Shown: positions 47,374 through 56,014, numbered from the stretch's first letter. The stretch is 64,000 nucleotides of DNA from Methylocella tundrae (GCF_038024855.1 NZ_CP139089.1:1364001-1428000); one strand, 5' to 3'. Translations and numbers: made by a program. Notes: generated from the letters alone by a model not told the origin.

Positions 47374-48201
47374 TCAGGCCGCCGCCAAGATGGGCGTCGG
47401 TTCGAAATAAGCCTCGTCCGGCGTGCGTCGGTCAAGGCTCGAATGCGGGCGCCGCCGATTGTAAAAGTTTAGATATCGGGCAATCGAGGTGCGCGCCACG
47501 CCGACGCTGTCATAGGCGTGCAGATAAACCTCTTCGTACTTGACCGACTTCCAGATGCGCTCGACGAAAACATTGTCGCGCCAGGCGCCCTTGCCATCCA
47601 TGCTGATTGCGATCTTGTTGGCGATCAGCACGCTGGTGAACGCCTCGCTGGTGAACTGGCTTCCCTGATCCGTATTGAAAATCCCCGGCTTGCCATACTT
47701 CGCCAACGCCTCCTCCACCGCTTCGACGCAGAAATCGGCCTCTATTGTGATTGACACGCGGTGGCTGAGCACGCGACGGCTGAACCAGTCGACGACCGCG
47801 GCGAGATAGACGAAGCCGCGCGCCATCGAGATGTAGGTGATGTCCATCGCCCACGCCTGGTTCGGGCGATCGACCTTCAATCCGCGCAGCAAATACGGGT
47901 AAATCTTGTGACCTGGCGCGGGTTTTGACGTGTTTGGCCGGCGATAAATCGCCTCGATGCCCATGCGCTTCATCAGCGTGGCGACATGGCGGCGGCCCGC
48001 GGCGACGCCCTCGCGGTTCAGAAAATCCCGCAACATCCGGCTGCCCGCGAACGGGAATTCCAGATGCAATTCGTCGATGCGGCGCATCAGCGCGAGGTCT
48101 TCGGCCGATACCGGGCGAGGTTTGTAATAGACGCTGCCGCGACTGATATTTAGGATCTTGGCCTGACGGGAGATAGGAAGATCGTGATTGCGGTCGATCA
48201 T
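47374..48201 (-). CDS. IS3-family OrfB, copy 2
   Basis: A 275-residue DDE transposase identical to the copy at 45250-46077, reading the other way. All catalytic blocks ([24 protein letters not shown]) are intact. ATGA overlap with OrfA. Confidence 0.92.
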   Translation of the reverse strand: MIDRNHDLPISRQAKILNISRGSVYYKPRPVSAEDLALMRRIDELHLEFPFAGSRMLRDFLNREGVAAGRRHVATLMKRMGIEAIYRRPNTSKPAPGHKIYPYLLRGLKVDRPNQAWAMDITYISMARGFVYLAAVVDWFSRRVLSHRVSITIEADFCVEAVEEALAKYGKPGIFNTDQGSQFTSEAFTSVLIANKIAISMDGKGAWRDNVFVERIWKSVKYEEVYLHAYDSVGVARTSIARYLNFYNRRRPHSSLDRRTPDEAYFEPTPILAAA

Positions 48202-48506
48202 CGCTTTGCGCTCAGCATGCCGGCCTTGATGAGCGCGCCTTCCAAAAAATCGTTTTCCAATGCCAACTCGCCGATTTTGGCGTGAAGCGCCTTCAAATCC
48301 ACCGGCGCGGCTTGGACGTTCGTGGCGTCGGCGCCGAAAACCCCGGCCGCCCCTTCAAGCAATTGCGACTTCCAGTCCCTGATCTGGTTCGGATGAACCT
48401 CAAAGTCCTGCGCTAGCTCAGTCAGCGTCTTCTCGCCCTTCAGGGCGGCTAGAGCCACTTTGGCCTTGAAACCTGGCGTGTGGTTCCGGCGCGGTCGTTT
48501 GGTCAT
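48198..48506 (-). CDS. IS3-family OrfA, copy 2
   Basis: A 102-residue helix-turn-helix protein identical to the copy at 44945-45253. The same slippery T-run is present (A-run on the plus strand near 48243-48249). Confidence 0.9.
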   Translation of the reverse strand: MTKRPRRNHTPGFKAKVALAALKGEKTLTELAQDFEVHPNQIRDWKSQLLEGAAGVFGADATNVQAAPVDLKALHAKIGELALENDFLEGALIKAGMLSAKR

Positions 48507-48591
48507 AATCTCTCCTGATGCGCGACGATCATCGCCGCTGTCAGGCGGAAAAGCTACTTATCGATCCGTCCAGATTCCCCGAGCCAGCTCT

Positions 48592-48768
48592 ATTATCGCG
48601 AATCCTTTGTTAGTCACACGCCAATCGAACAGTCGATTCTACTACCTGAATGATCACGGAGCCGTCGTCCTAGATGACGACGGTCGGGTTGTCACCGATT
48701 ACAGCTCTTCGAATTTCAAACAGGGCGTGATCGACATTCTCAAGCGCGTGCATTCTGAGGACAAGTAA
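48592..48768 (+). pseudogene. C-terminal piece of a hypothetical protein, 5' part lost at IS3 copy 2
   Basis: The open frame after the element reads IIANPLLVTRQSNSRFYYLN, then DDGRVVTDYSSSNFKQGVID and ends LKRVHSEDK. It is a C-terminal part of a larger protein whose beginning is missing. The next gene starts on the base after its stop, so they were co-transcribed. Family not recognised; a toxin-like C-terminus followed by an immunity-like gene is one possibility. Confidence 0.5.
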
Positions 48769-49044
48769 ATGGCACATACCTCTGATTTCATGCTCATCCG
48801 CGCCGTCTTGCTGAGGGACTGGGAGCCGATCATATGTAATGAACTCCTTCCCGACGATGAATATGATGATTATATCCCACAACTCATGGAGCTCCTTGAA
48901 GCCGGTGCCTCGCAGGAGCGCATTGCGAACTATCTATCACGCGTAGAAAGTGTCACCATGGGTGTGCCGACTATCGTCGAACGTACGAGCCGTGTCGCGA
49001 GCAATTTAATTGTTGCTTGGAAAGCCAAGCACAAAAAACCTTAA
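48769..49044 (+). CDS. Small acidic protein, DUF1871/immunity-like
   Basis: A 91-residue protein with LRDWEPIICNELLPDDEYDD, YIPQLMELLEAGASQERIAN and YLSRVESVTMGVP. The DW-DP-i...DEYD...Y...L...GAS...I..YL pattern resembles DUF1871 and several small immunity proteins. It starts directly after the stop of the preceding fragment. No function can be assigned with confidence. It lies in the gap of the trb operon where trbJ would be expected. Confidence 0.55.
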   Translation: MAHTSDFMLIRAVLLRDWEPIICNELLPDDEYDDYIPQLMELLEAGASQERIANYLSRVESVTMGVPTIVERTSRVASNLIVAWKAKHKKP

Positions 49045-49136
49045 AATTCTGGAACCGACCCGAAAAAAACGGGCTCAAGCCCCCGCTATCACCCTGATCG
49101 GGAACCAGCGGTCGATCGCCAGCGGGCGCAATAGCC

Positions 49137-50375
49137 ATGGGCGGCACGGGCGTCATCGATCGATTCCTTGCGGTCTTCACCCAATACATCGACAGAGGCT
49201 TCGGCCTGCTCGGCGGCGAGGCGGCCTTCATCGCCACCACGCTGATCGCGATCGATGTGACGCTGGCCGCGCTCTTCTGGTCCTGGGGCGCGGATGAAGA
49301 CATCATCGCGCGGCTCGTCAAGAAGACGCTGTTCGTCGGCGTCTTCGCCTGGCTCATCGGCAACTGGAACAACCTTGCCCGCATCGTCTTCGAGAGCTTC
49401 GCCGGTCTTGGCCTGAGGGCGTCGGGAACCGGATTGGCGGAAGCGGATTTTCTGCGCCCCGGCCGCATCGCCCAGGTCGGTCTCGACGCCGGCCGACCCA
49501 TCCTCGACTCGATCTCGGGCCTCATGGGCTATGTGTCGTTCTTTGAGAACTTCATTCAGATCGTGGTGCTGCTGTTCGCCTGGGCGATGGTGCTGCTCGC
49601 CTTCTTCATCCTCGCGATCCAGCTTTTTGTCACGCTGATCGAATTCAAGCTGACGACGCTCGCCGGCTTCGTGCTGATCCCCTTCGACCTCTTCGGCAAG
49701 ACCGCCTTCGCCGCCGAACGCGTGTTTGGCGCCGTCGTCTCCTCTGGCGTCAAGATGCTGGTGCTCGCCGTGATCGTCGGCATCGGCTCGACGCTGTTCT
49801 CTCAGTTCACGGCGGGCTTCGGCGGCGCGCAGCCCTCGATCGACGACGCCATGGCGATCGTGCTCGCGGCGCTTTCGTTGCTCGGCCTTGGCATCTTCGG
49901 ACCCGGCATCGCCAACGGCATCGTTTCGGGTGAACCGCAGCTCGGCGCCGGCGCCGCGGTCGGCACGGGGCTCGCAGCCGGCGGCATCGTCGTTGCTGGA
50001 GCCGGTCTCGCCGCGGGCGGCGCCGGCCTCGTAGGAAGCGCCATCGCGGGAACCGCCCGTGGCGGCGCGGCGCTCGCCGGCGTTGCAACCGCCGGCCTCT
50101 CGGGCGGCGCGGACACGATCATCAGCCCGCTGCGCCGCGCCGCCGCCAACCTCAAGTCGAGCTTCGAAGCTGGCGGCCGGGCCGTGACGGGGGAAGCGGC
50201 TGGCGGCGGCGCGTCCTCGGCCGGTTCCCCGGCGACCGCCGGGCCGCCCGAGTGGGTGAAGCGCATGAGGCGCTCGCAAACCATCAGCCATGGCGCCTCC
50301 ACGGCCAGCCACGCGGTGAAGTCCGGCGATGGCGGCGGCGGCGGCGCGTCCGTCGATCTCTCCGAAGGGGAATGA
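49137..50375 (+). CDS. trbL: P-type conjugative transfer protein TrbL
   Basis: A 412-residue membrane protein of the mating-pair-formation channel (VirB6-like). It has about six hydrophobic segments (GEAAFIATTLIAIDVTLAAL, VVLLFAWAMVLLAFFILAIQ and others) and a glycine/alanine-rich C-terminal half (AGAGLAAGGAGLVGSAIAGT) ending in a charged tail, as usual for TrbL. It overlaps trbF by four bases. Intact, but its partners B, C, D, J, G and I are missing from the window, so no working transfer apparatus is encoded here. Confidence 0.9.
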   Translation: MGGTGVIDRFLAVFTQYIDRGFGLLGGEAAFIATTLIAIDVTLAALFWSWGADEDIIARLVKKTLFVGVFAWLIGNWNNLARIVFESFAGLGLRASGTGLAEADFLRPGRIAQVGLDAGRPILDSISGLMGYVSFFENFIQIVVLLFAWAMVLLAFFILAIQLFVTLIEFKLTTLAGFVLIPFDLFGKTAFAAERVFGAVVSSGVKMLVLAVIVGIGSTLFSQFTAGFGGAQPSIDDAMAIVLAALSLLGLGIFGPGIANGIVSGEPQLGAGAAVGTGLAAGGIVVAGAGLAAGGAGLVGSAIAGTARGGAALAGVATAGLSGGADTIISPLRRAAANLKSSFEAGGRAVTGEAAGGGASSAGSPATAGPPEWVKRMRRSQTISHGASTASHAVKSGDGGGGGASVDLSEGE

Positions 50376-50887
50376 GCATGTTCCGACGACCATCCGTGCG
50401 CTACGGGCGAACCCCTGAGCCGGAGACGCCCTATCAGAAAGCCGCCCAGGTCTGGGACGAGCGGATTGGCTCGGCCCGTGTTCAGGCCAGGAACTGGCGG
50501 TTGATGGCCTTCGGCTCCCTGATCCTTTCAGGGTGCCTCGCAGGCGGTCTCATCTGGCAATCGGCAAGCGGCACGATCACGCCTTGGGTGGTGCAGATCG
50601 ACAAGCTCGGCCAGGCTCAGGCGATCGCATCCGCCAGCGCAGACTATCAGGCGACCGATCCGCAGATCGCCTACCACCTCGCGCGCTTCATCGAGGATGT
50701 GCGCGGCCTGCCGGCCGATCCGATCATCCTGCGCCAGCAATGGCTGCGGGCCTACGACTTCACCACCGATCGCGGCGCGGCGGCGCTCAACGACTTCGCG
50801 CGGACCAACGATCCCTTCGCCAATCTCGGCAAGGTCCAGATCTCCGTCGAAGTCTCCAGCGTCATTCGCGCCTCGCCTGACTCGTAG
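50372..50887 (+). pseudogene. trbF: Conjugal transfer protein TrbF, 3' truncated
   Basis: About 170 residues: the cytoplasmic start FRRPSVRYGRTPEPETPYQK, one membrane segment (LMAFGSLILSGCLAGGLIWQ) and most of the VirB8-like periplasmic domain to VQISVEVSSVIRASPDS, where the frame stops. Family members continue with FRVAWxER for about 60 more residues. The break coincides with the start of a LysR relic on the other strand at about 50888. Confidence 0.85.
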
Positions 50888-51337
50888 CGCCGAAGGAGCC
50901 CCGGTGACGAAAGCAATGTCGAGCAGACGCTCGCTGATCCGCGCGAGGTGCTCCCTTGCGCAGCCCTCGACGATATCGATGGCGATCGCCCGATGCGTTT
51001 CGCGATAGGCGCGAAGCAACTCGCGCACGAACCCGCCAGACAGCGACGACAGGATCCCGATCCGTAGCGCGCCCTCGGCGCCGCACCCCGCATTGGCGGC
51101 GCCCTTCACGGCGTGATCGATCTCGGCCAGCGCCGAACGCGACCGGTCGAGAAACCGGCGCCCGGCTTCTGTCAGCCGGATGCCGCCCGCGTCGCGCTCA
51201 AACAGGGAAACGCCGAGCTTGTCCTCCAGCGCCCGCACCCGCCGGCTGACCGCCGACTGAAGCTGAGATGCTCGGCTACCAGAAGCGCCTGAGAGATCGA
51301 CACGAGTTTGACCAAGCAACAGCCTCCCCACTATCAT
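50888..51337 (-). pseudogene. LysR-family regulator, broken at both ends
   Basis: In one phase the 5' part reads LVKLVSISQALLVAEHLSFS; then 8-9 codons of the helix-turn-helix are missing and the phase changes to QSAVSRRVRALEDKLGVSLF. The effector domain follows to LLDIAFVTGAPSA and ends at the trbF junction. It thus lacks part of its DNA-binding helix and the last half of the effector domain. LysR genes of this type sit near trb loci in other integrative elements, from memory, so a deletion between trbF and this gene is likely. Confidence 0.75.
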
Positions 51338-51586
51338 TTGTGCGTAAGCACAAGAGTTGCAGGTTGACAGGGTTATGAGGGCAAAACAGTGGCGACCTGT
51401 TTGAGAAAAATGCTGAAATATTTTTCAAATATTTCCTGATTATTCCGCCTTTTCCCAAACAAAAATGTCCGGCTCCACGCAAGACTCGGAAGATGTCTAG
51501 CTGCGACGTGGCCAAGGCAACATGATCGCGAATCCCGAGGTTTTCGCGGTCGCCCTCGGAAAACTCAGGAGAACAGTATCACCACA

Positions 51587-51853
51587 TCATTTTCTGAACG
51601 AATTTAGGCCAGCGTCGAATGCGGCACCGATGAAGAGCAAGATGCCAGCCTTTGTACACGCAAGGCGTTCGGCGTCGCTTCCGCATTTGGCCCAAGTTTT
51701 GATTTGACCGGCGCGCAGGAACCAAGGCTCGACGGCTGGAGCCAGATGAGTCGCCACGTGGTCGCCATTCCAAACGCCGAATCCGATCGTCCCGGCGGCG
51801 CCCGCCAGAACCACGGCGGATGCGGTCAGAGCCGGGCGAGGCGCTCGTCTCAA
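51587..51853 (-). CDS. Small exported or membrane protein at the end of the mxa operon
   Basis: An 88-residue protein. The N-terminal 30 residues (basic RRAPRPALTA, then SAVVLAGAAGTIGFGVWNGD) look like a signal anchor; two cysteines lie in KCGSDAERLACTKAG and a second hydrophobic segment is AGILLFIGAAFDAGL. It overlaps the response regulator stop by ATGA, so it is part of the same transcript. I do not recognise the family. Confidence 0.55.
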   Translation of the reverse strand: MRRAPRPALTASAVVLAGAAGTIGFGVWNGDHVATHLAPAVEPWFLRAGQIKTWAKCGSDAERLACTKAGILLFIGAAFDAGLNSFRK

Positions 51854-52488
51854 GAGCTGCGCTCGGGATCGTTATGGATCGCGAAGCGGATCAACTCGGC
51901 GAGCGTATTGATCTTCAACTTTGCCCGTATTGAAGAGCATGCATTCGTCACCGTCTTGTAGCTGATTCCAAGTTTCGCGGCGATCTTGTCGTAGCTGTTG
52001 CCCTTGCCCAGGAGCGACAAGATCTGAACCTCGCGGCTGGTGAGATCTTTCGTCGCTGAATCATTTCCCTTTGAGCGCAACATGGCGACCTGCATCGCCA
52101 GCCTGTGGCTGAGATGCGCCTCGCCGAGCTGAACCTTTTCGAACGCCGTCGAAAACTCCGACGAGGACATATCCTTCAAGACATAGCTCAATGCGCCGCT
52201 TTCAAGCGCGCGCGACACGATCGCGGGATCATTGTGCATGCTGAGAACAAGGATGCGCGCCTTCCTGTCGGAGGAGGCGATGCGCCGGATCAGCGACAGG
52301 CCGCCAAGATCGTCTCCCTGAAAGGTCAGATCGACGATGACGACGTCCGGATGATGGCGAAGGAAGGCTCGATAGCCCGAGACCACGGTCGTCGCCTCGT
52401 AAAGACGGCCGATCCCCATGTCCTCAAGGACCCGGCGGCAGCCTTGCAACACCATTGGGTGATCGTCGATGATGAGAACGCTGGTCAT
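51850..52488 (-). CDS. mxaB: LuxR-type response regulator, probable MxaB
   Basis: A 212-residue NarL-type regulator. The receiver has acidic residues in VLIIDDHPMVLQG and the phospho-acceptor Asp in VVIVDLTFQG; the C-terminal helix-turn-helix reads LTSREVQILSLLGKGNSYDK followed by LGISYKTVTNACSSIRAKLK. In Methylobacterium the mxa cluster also ends with the response regulator mxaB, needed for mxaF expression, so the symbol rests on position plus family. Its partner kinase is immediately upstream. It should bind DNA at methanol-oxidation promoters, probably mxaF, outside the window. Confidence 0.75.
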   Translation of the reverse strand: MTSVLIIDDHPMVLQGCRRVLEDMGIGRLYEATTVVSGYRAFLRHHPDVVIVDLTFQGDDLGGLSLIRRIASSDRKARILVLSMHNDPAIVSRALESGALSYVLKDMSSSEFSTAFEKVQLGEAHLSHRLAMQVAMLRSKGNDSATKDLTSREVQILSLLGKGNSYDKIAAKLGISYKTVTNACSSIRAKLKINTLAELIRFAIHNDPERSS

Positions 52489-52500
52489 GGATAGGTGCGG

Positions 52501-53988
52501 TTAGTCGAGGGTCGGGCCGTCGGGCGCTTCGGCAAGGTCGAGCGGAAGCGCGATGGCGAGAATGACGCCGCCCGGCGCGCTGTTGATTTCAAACGATCCG
52601 CTGAGGGCTTCGACCCGCTCGCGCATTCCTGAAAGGCCGACGCCCGCGCGCAAAGGCGGCCGCAGGCCGATGCCGTCGTCGCGGACGCCGATCACAATCG
52701 AGGACCGCCCTGCCTCATCGCGCTCATTAAGCGCGATCGTGATCCGGTTTGCATGCGCGTGGCGTATTGCGTTGAGTAGGCCTTCCTGGACGCAGCGATA
52801 GATGGTGAGATCGACGAGCGGCCCATAGCTCGGCCTTAAATCTCCGATCGCATGGTCGATCGCCGGGCCGCCATCGCCGCCATCGAGATCGACGAGGAGT
52901 TTGATCAGGCACTCTTTCAGCGGGATCTGGCCGAGCGCCATGGGCCGCAGGCGATCGAGAACCCGGCGGTTGATTCCCTGCACCGTTTCGACCAGCGCGA
53001 CGACGTCCCGCGCCCGCTCGCCGATGCGCGCGCCGTCTGGCAGGCGCTTCGTCATGTTCAGGATCGAGGTGGCGTTGACTTCCAAAGCAAAAAGACAGGC
53101 GCCGGCTTCGTCGTGGAGCTCGAGCGCGGTGCGGCGCCGCTCGTCGTCCTGAGCGGTCAGGAGCTTGCGGGTAAGATTGCGATTGGCGTCATGCGCAGCC
53201 GAGAGCGCCTCCGCCGCTTTGTTGAAATGATCGGTGATGGTCGCGAGTTCGATGAGAGAAGGGCGCAGTAGGCGCACCGCGTAGTTCTTGGTTTCGAGAT
53301 CCTTGAGGCCCGCGACAAGACGCGGCAGCGGCGCCAGTACGCGGCCGAAAAAGAGAAACAGCGCGCCGAGCACAATGATGTTCAGGCAAAAGGTCGTGAC
53401 GATCAGCGCATAGGCATAGTTCCAGGCTTCACCGATTTCGTCCCGGGGCACCGACCTGATTGTCACGACGCCGATCGATTGATCCCGAATGACGACGGGA
53501 AAATTCTTGATCTCGACCGGCGGCGCGATCAGGAAGCTGAACCAGGCGGGCGCATCGGGGGCGTCCTGCCTTGCCCGCATGTCTGGATTGATCGCGGACA
53601 GGACCGGGCGCCCCGCGGCATCCGCCACTTCAATCTTGACGTGGCGAATCGACTGGAAATGCAAGTCGATGCTCCGCAGCAACAAGGGGGCCGGCGCGTC
53701 CTGAAGGAGGCGAATGCTGTCCGAGACGACCTGCTCGGCGAGTTGCATCGATGATGCAATTTCGAGCTTGGTCGCCGTCCTTGCTTTGAGGATAATGACG
53801 GCGCCTGTCAAGACCGCGGCCGCGAGATCGATCGCCAGAACGCCGAGAACGAGGCGCGTGCGAAGCGAACGCAGGGAAAACAGCCGCCGCAGCGCGTCGA
53901 ACCGCCCGCGCCGGATGGCCGGCGCCGCGGCGACCCGCCCGCGCCGGTCTGGCGCGGCCTCGGCGCCGATGGAGGTTGGCGTTATCAT
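52501..53988 (-). CDS. Membrane sensor histidine kinase (NarX/UhpB type)
   Basis: A 495-residue protein. Two membrane segments (VLAIDLAAAVLTGAVIILKA near residue 55, and FCLNIIVLGALFLFFG near 205) enclose a periplasmic domain; a HAMP follows. The HisKA_3 domain carries the phospho-acceptor His in TALELHDEAGACLFALEVNA, and the ATPase domain shows GVRDDGIGLRPP and GVGLSGMRERVEAL. It should phosphorylate the adjacent regulator in response to a periplasmic or membrane signal. ATGA overlap with the lipoprotein gene shows it belongs to the mxa transcript. Confidence 0.88.
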   Translation of the reverse strand: MITPTSIGAEAAPDRRGRVAAAPAIRRGRFDALRRLFSLRSLRTRLVLGVLAIDLAAAVLTGAVIILKARTATKLEIASSMQLAEQVVSDSIRLLQDAPAPLLLRSIDLHFQSIRHVKIEVADAAGRPVLSAINPDMRARQDAPDAPAWFSFLIAPPVEIKNFPVVIRDQSIGVVTIRSVPRDEIGEAWNYAYALIVTTFCLNIIVLGALFLFFGRVLAPLPRLVAGLKDLETKNYAVRLLRPSLIELATITDHFNKAAEALSAAHDANRNLTRKLLTAQDDERRRTALELHDEAGACLFALEVNATSILNMTKRLPDGARIGERARDVVALVETVQGINRRVLDRLRPMALGQIPLKECLIKLLVDLDGGDGGPAIDHAIGDLRPSYGPLVDLTIYRCVQEGLLNAIRHAHANRITIALNERDEAGRSSIVIGVRDDGIGLRPPLRAGVGLSGMRERVEALSGSFEINSAPGGVILAIALPLDLAEAPDGPTLD

Positions 53989-54506
53989 TTCTGACTGTTT
54001 TCTGCCTTGTAGGAAGCGGTAAGGCTATCCAGAGCCGCGGTCCGATCCATGCCTTCTTTGCGCAGGTTCAGATAGTGCTGCACCATGTCGCCATACGCCT
54101 TTTTTGACACGGTGGCGTCGGCGACGTCGACCATCCCCGTCATGATGTCGACGTAGCGCTCGGGCTGGTGCGCCTCGGCGAGCATGTCGGCCGTCTGGGC
54201 GGTGCGATTGGCGATCATTCGCGGCTCCTCGAAAAAACGAAGCGTCGCCTGATGCATGGCGCGGCGGAGGCGATCGACCTCGGGGTCGCTCGGCAGCGCC
54301 AGGCGCCCGACCTCCCGGCTGCGCAACCAGAGCGATGGTTCGATCACATCCTTTACGGTCAGCCATTTCGGCAGTTGCGCCGGCTGGTTGACCGAAACAA
54401 TCTTTCGCTGCGGCTCGTCGGCTTCGTCGCCGCACGCAGCCAGAGATCCGGCGCCGAGCAGCATGAGCAATGAGCCACCAAGGCACCGGCGCGTCAAGCG
54501 AGGCAT
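53985..54506 (-). CDS. Lipoprotein of the mxa cluster (mxaH position)
   Basis: A 173-residue protein from ATG 54506. The N-terminus is a lipoprotein signal with lipobox Ala-Ala-Cys (LMLLGAGSLAACGDEADEP); the remainder is helical and charged (DVIEPSLWLRSREVGRLALP, YGDMVQHYLNLRKEGMDRTA). A longer in-frame start lies within the upstream gene and lacks similarity. Gene order mxaD-propeller-lipoprotein-regulator parallels mxaD-E-H-B of Methylobacterium, so this may be MxaH; that is positional inference. Confidence 0.65.
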   Translation of the reverse strand: MPRLTRRCLGGSLLMLLGAGSLAACGDEADEPQRKIVSVNQPAQLPKWLTVKDVIEPSLWLRSREVGRLALPSDPEVDRLRRAMHQATLRFFEEPRMIANRTAQTADMLAEAHQPERYVDIMTGMVDVADATVSKKAYGDMVQHYLNLRKEGMDRTAALDSLTASYKAENSQK

Positions 54507-54507
54507 G

Positions 54508-55476
54508 TCAGGGTCTCGCCAAGGAGTGGGGCAGCAGCGCGAAGCTCCTTGGTCCTTCGCCGACCTTAATGCGGAAAATTTCGCGGCGCCGCGCGAGATC
54601 GACGACCGAGACATCGCCCGAAAACCAGTTCGCGACATAGGCGCGGCCGGAAGGCCCTGTGAGAACACCCTCGGGATAGCGTCCGACCGCAATGGCGCCA
54701 ACCACCGCGAGGCTTCGCGCATCGACGATCGAAAGCGCGTCCTGATGCTGGTTCGTTACCAGCACATAGGCGCCATCCGGCGTCGCCGCGACGCCGTAAG
54801 GCATCGCGACTTCGACGCGCGCGACCAGCTCTAAACGCCCGGTGTCGATCACGGCAAGATCGTTGCTGCGCACATTGGCGACGTAAAGGCAACGGCCGTT
54901 GGGGGCCAGCGCCAGGGCGAAAGGCGCCTCGCCCACCGGGATCGAAGCGATCTTGCGCATCGCGTCCGCATCTATGACCGCGACATCGCCGCTCTCGCGA
55001 TCCGCGACGTAAAGGCGATGGCCGTCCGTGCTGAGCGCCATGTGGGCGGGGCTCTTGCCGACAGCGACGGCTCCAGTCTGCGCGCCGGAATCGGGGTCAA
55101 GACGCATCACCAAGTCATTCACCCAGTCCGAGACGTAGAGCGAGTTGGACGCCGCGGCGATTCCAAACGGCTCGCCCTTGAACGGCAGGCTGCGCAACAG
55201 GGTAGAGGTTTCGGCATCGACGACATCGATCGCGTTTGCATCGGGACGGGTCACATAGAGGCGCCGGCCGTCCGGAGACGCGGCGATCCCGGCCGGCCCC
55301 TTGCCGAGTTTCGTGCGGGCAACGACGCTGTTCGATCGCGGGTCGATCACCGCCACCGATCCGTCATCCTGGCTGACGACCGCGAGCCGGTCGCCCGCCC
55401 CGGCTTCGCCAGAGCGCGCATGCTGCGGCGTCGCAGACATGACGAACGCCAGCAATGCGGCCGCGACCATGCGCAT
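54508..55476 (-). CDS. YVTN-type beta-propeller protein (mxaE position)
   Basis: A 322-residue exported protein. A signal peptide (MVAAALLAFVMSATPQHARS) is followed by about seven repeats of the YVTN kind, for example GIAASPDGRRLYVTRPDANA, AHMALSTDGHRLYVADRESG and ALAPNGRCLYVANVRSND. Such propellers often accompany periplasmic quinoprotein dehydrogenases. It begins one base after the mxaD stop. By position it may correspond to MxaE, but I cannot confirm that from sequence. Confidence 0.7.
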   Translation of the reverse strand: MRMVAAALLAFVMSATPQHARSGEAGAGDRLAVVSQDDGSVAVIDPRSNSVVARTKLGKGPAGIAASPDGRRLYVTRPDANAIDVVDAETSTLLRSLPFKGEPFGIAAASNSLYVSDWVNDLVMRLDPDSGAQTGAVAVGKSPAHMALSTDGHRLYVADRESGDVAVIDADAMRKIASIPVGEAPFALALAPNGRCLYVANVRSNDLAVIDTGRLELVARVEVAMPYGVAATPDGAYVLVTNQHQDALSIVDARSLAVVGAIAVGRYPEGVLTGPSGRAYVANWFSGDVSVVDLARRREIFRIKVGEGPRSFALLPHSLARP

Positions 55477-55477
55477 G

Positions 55478-56014
55478 TCATGAATGCCCTTCGGCCTTCG
55501 CCTTGAGGCCATCGAGCCCCGCCTTGAAGAGCTTCGTCAGGGCTTCCCGTCCAGCCTCGTCATTCAACTCGTCCGGTGGCTCGTTGCCGGTGTCGCCGCG
55601 ATAGAAGCGCCCGTACCATTCGACGTGGCTGCCGCCGTCCCCGCCCGGCGTCACCACGAGAGTCGCCGAATAGGAACTCGCCGGCGCTGCTTTCAGGTTC
55701 GGATTTAGCATGCGGTAGGAATAGGTCATCCCTTGCGGGTTATATTCGTCGACTTCCTCTTCGAGCTGCTCGCCGTTCTTGAAGGTGATGACCCGCTTTT
55801 CGTTCGAGCCTTCGCTGGCCTTGAGTTCGGAATTCCATTTTGAGATCCCGGCGAAATCGCCGGCGATCGCCCAGACGGCCTTGGGATCCGCCTTGATGTC
55901 GATCGCCTCGTCGATTTTTTGCGGCGTCGGCCCGTGAGCCTGCGCGAGCGTCGTCAGGGCGACAAGACCCGCGACAAAACTCATGGCGTGGAAAACTGCC
56001 TTTAAACGCATCAT
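55478..56014 (-). CDS. mxaD: Methanol oxidation protein MxaD
   Basis: A 178-residue periplasmic protein. The signal peptide (FVAGLVALTTLAQAHG) precedes an SRPBCC/START-like domain (AVWAIAGDFAGISKWNSELK and SHVEWYGRFYRGDTGNEPPD). In Methylobacterium MxaD is a 17-kDa periplasmic protein reported to help electron transfer between methanol dehydrogenase and cytochrome cL. It overlaps mxaL by ATGA. Confidence 0.85.
   Translation of the reverse strand: MMRLKAVFHAMSFVAGLVALTTLAQAHGPTPQKIDEAIDIKADPKAVWAIAGDFAGISKWNSELKASEGSNEKRVITFKNGEQLEEEVDEYNPQGMTYSYRMLNPNLKAAPASSYSATLVVTPGGDGGSHVEWYGRFYRGDTGNEPPDELNDEAGREALTKLFKAGLDGLKAKAEGHS

Larger units (their letters stand above)
47224..48591. mobile_element. 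IS3-family insertion sequence, copy 2 (inverted)
   Basis: The same 1368-bp element as copy 1 in the opposite orientation, with the same 14-base ends. The adjoining triplets differ (TAC left, ATT right), so it has no target duplication. That points to a deletion or recombination at one side. The pair encloses about 1 kb (46228-47223). Confidence 0.9.

Noticed and set aside
44860..48591. A classical composite transposon moved as one unit
   Set aside because: The outer flanks do not share a duplication, while copy 1 alone has its own CTC duplication. Independent events fit better.
49089..50393. A 434-codon open frame antisense to trbL
   Set aside because: It is very rich in Arg, Gly, Asp and Glu, has no family motif, and the opposite strand encodes a clear TrbL. 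A GC-rich shadow.
51534..51570. A terminator for the mxa transcript
   Set aside because: CCGAGG and CCTCGG can pair across a long loop, but there is no T-run on the coding strand and the stem is only 6 bases.
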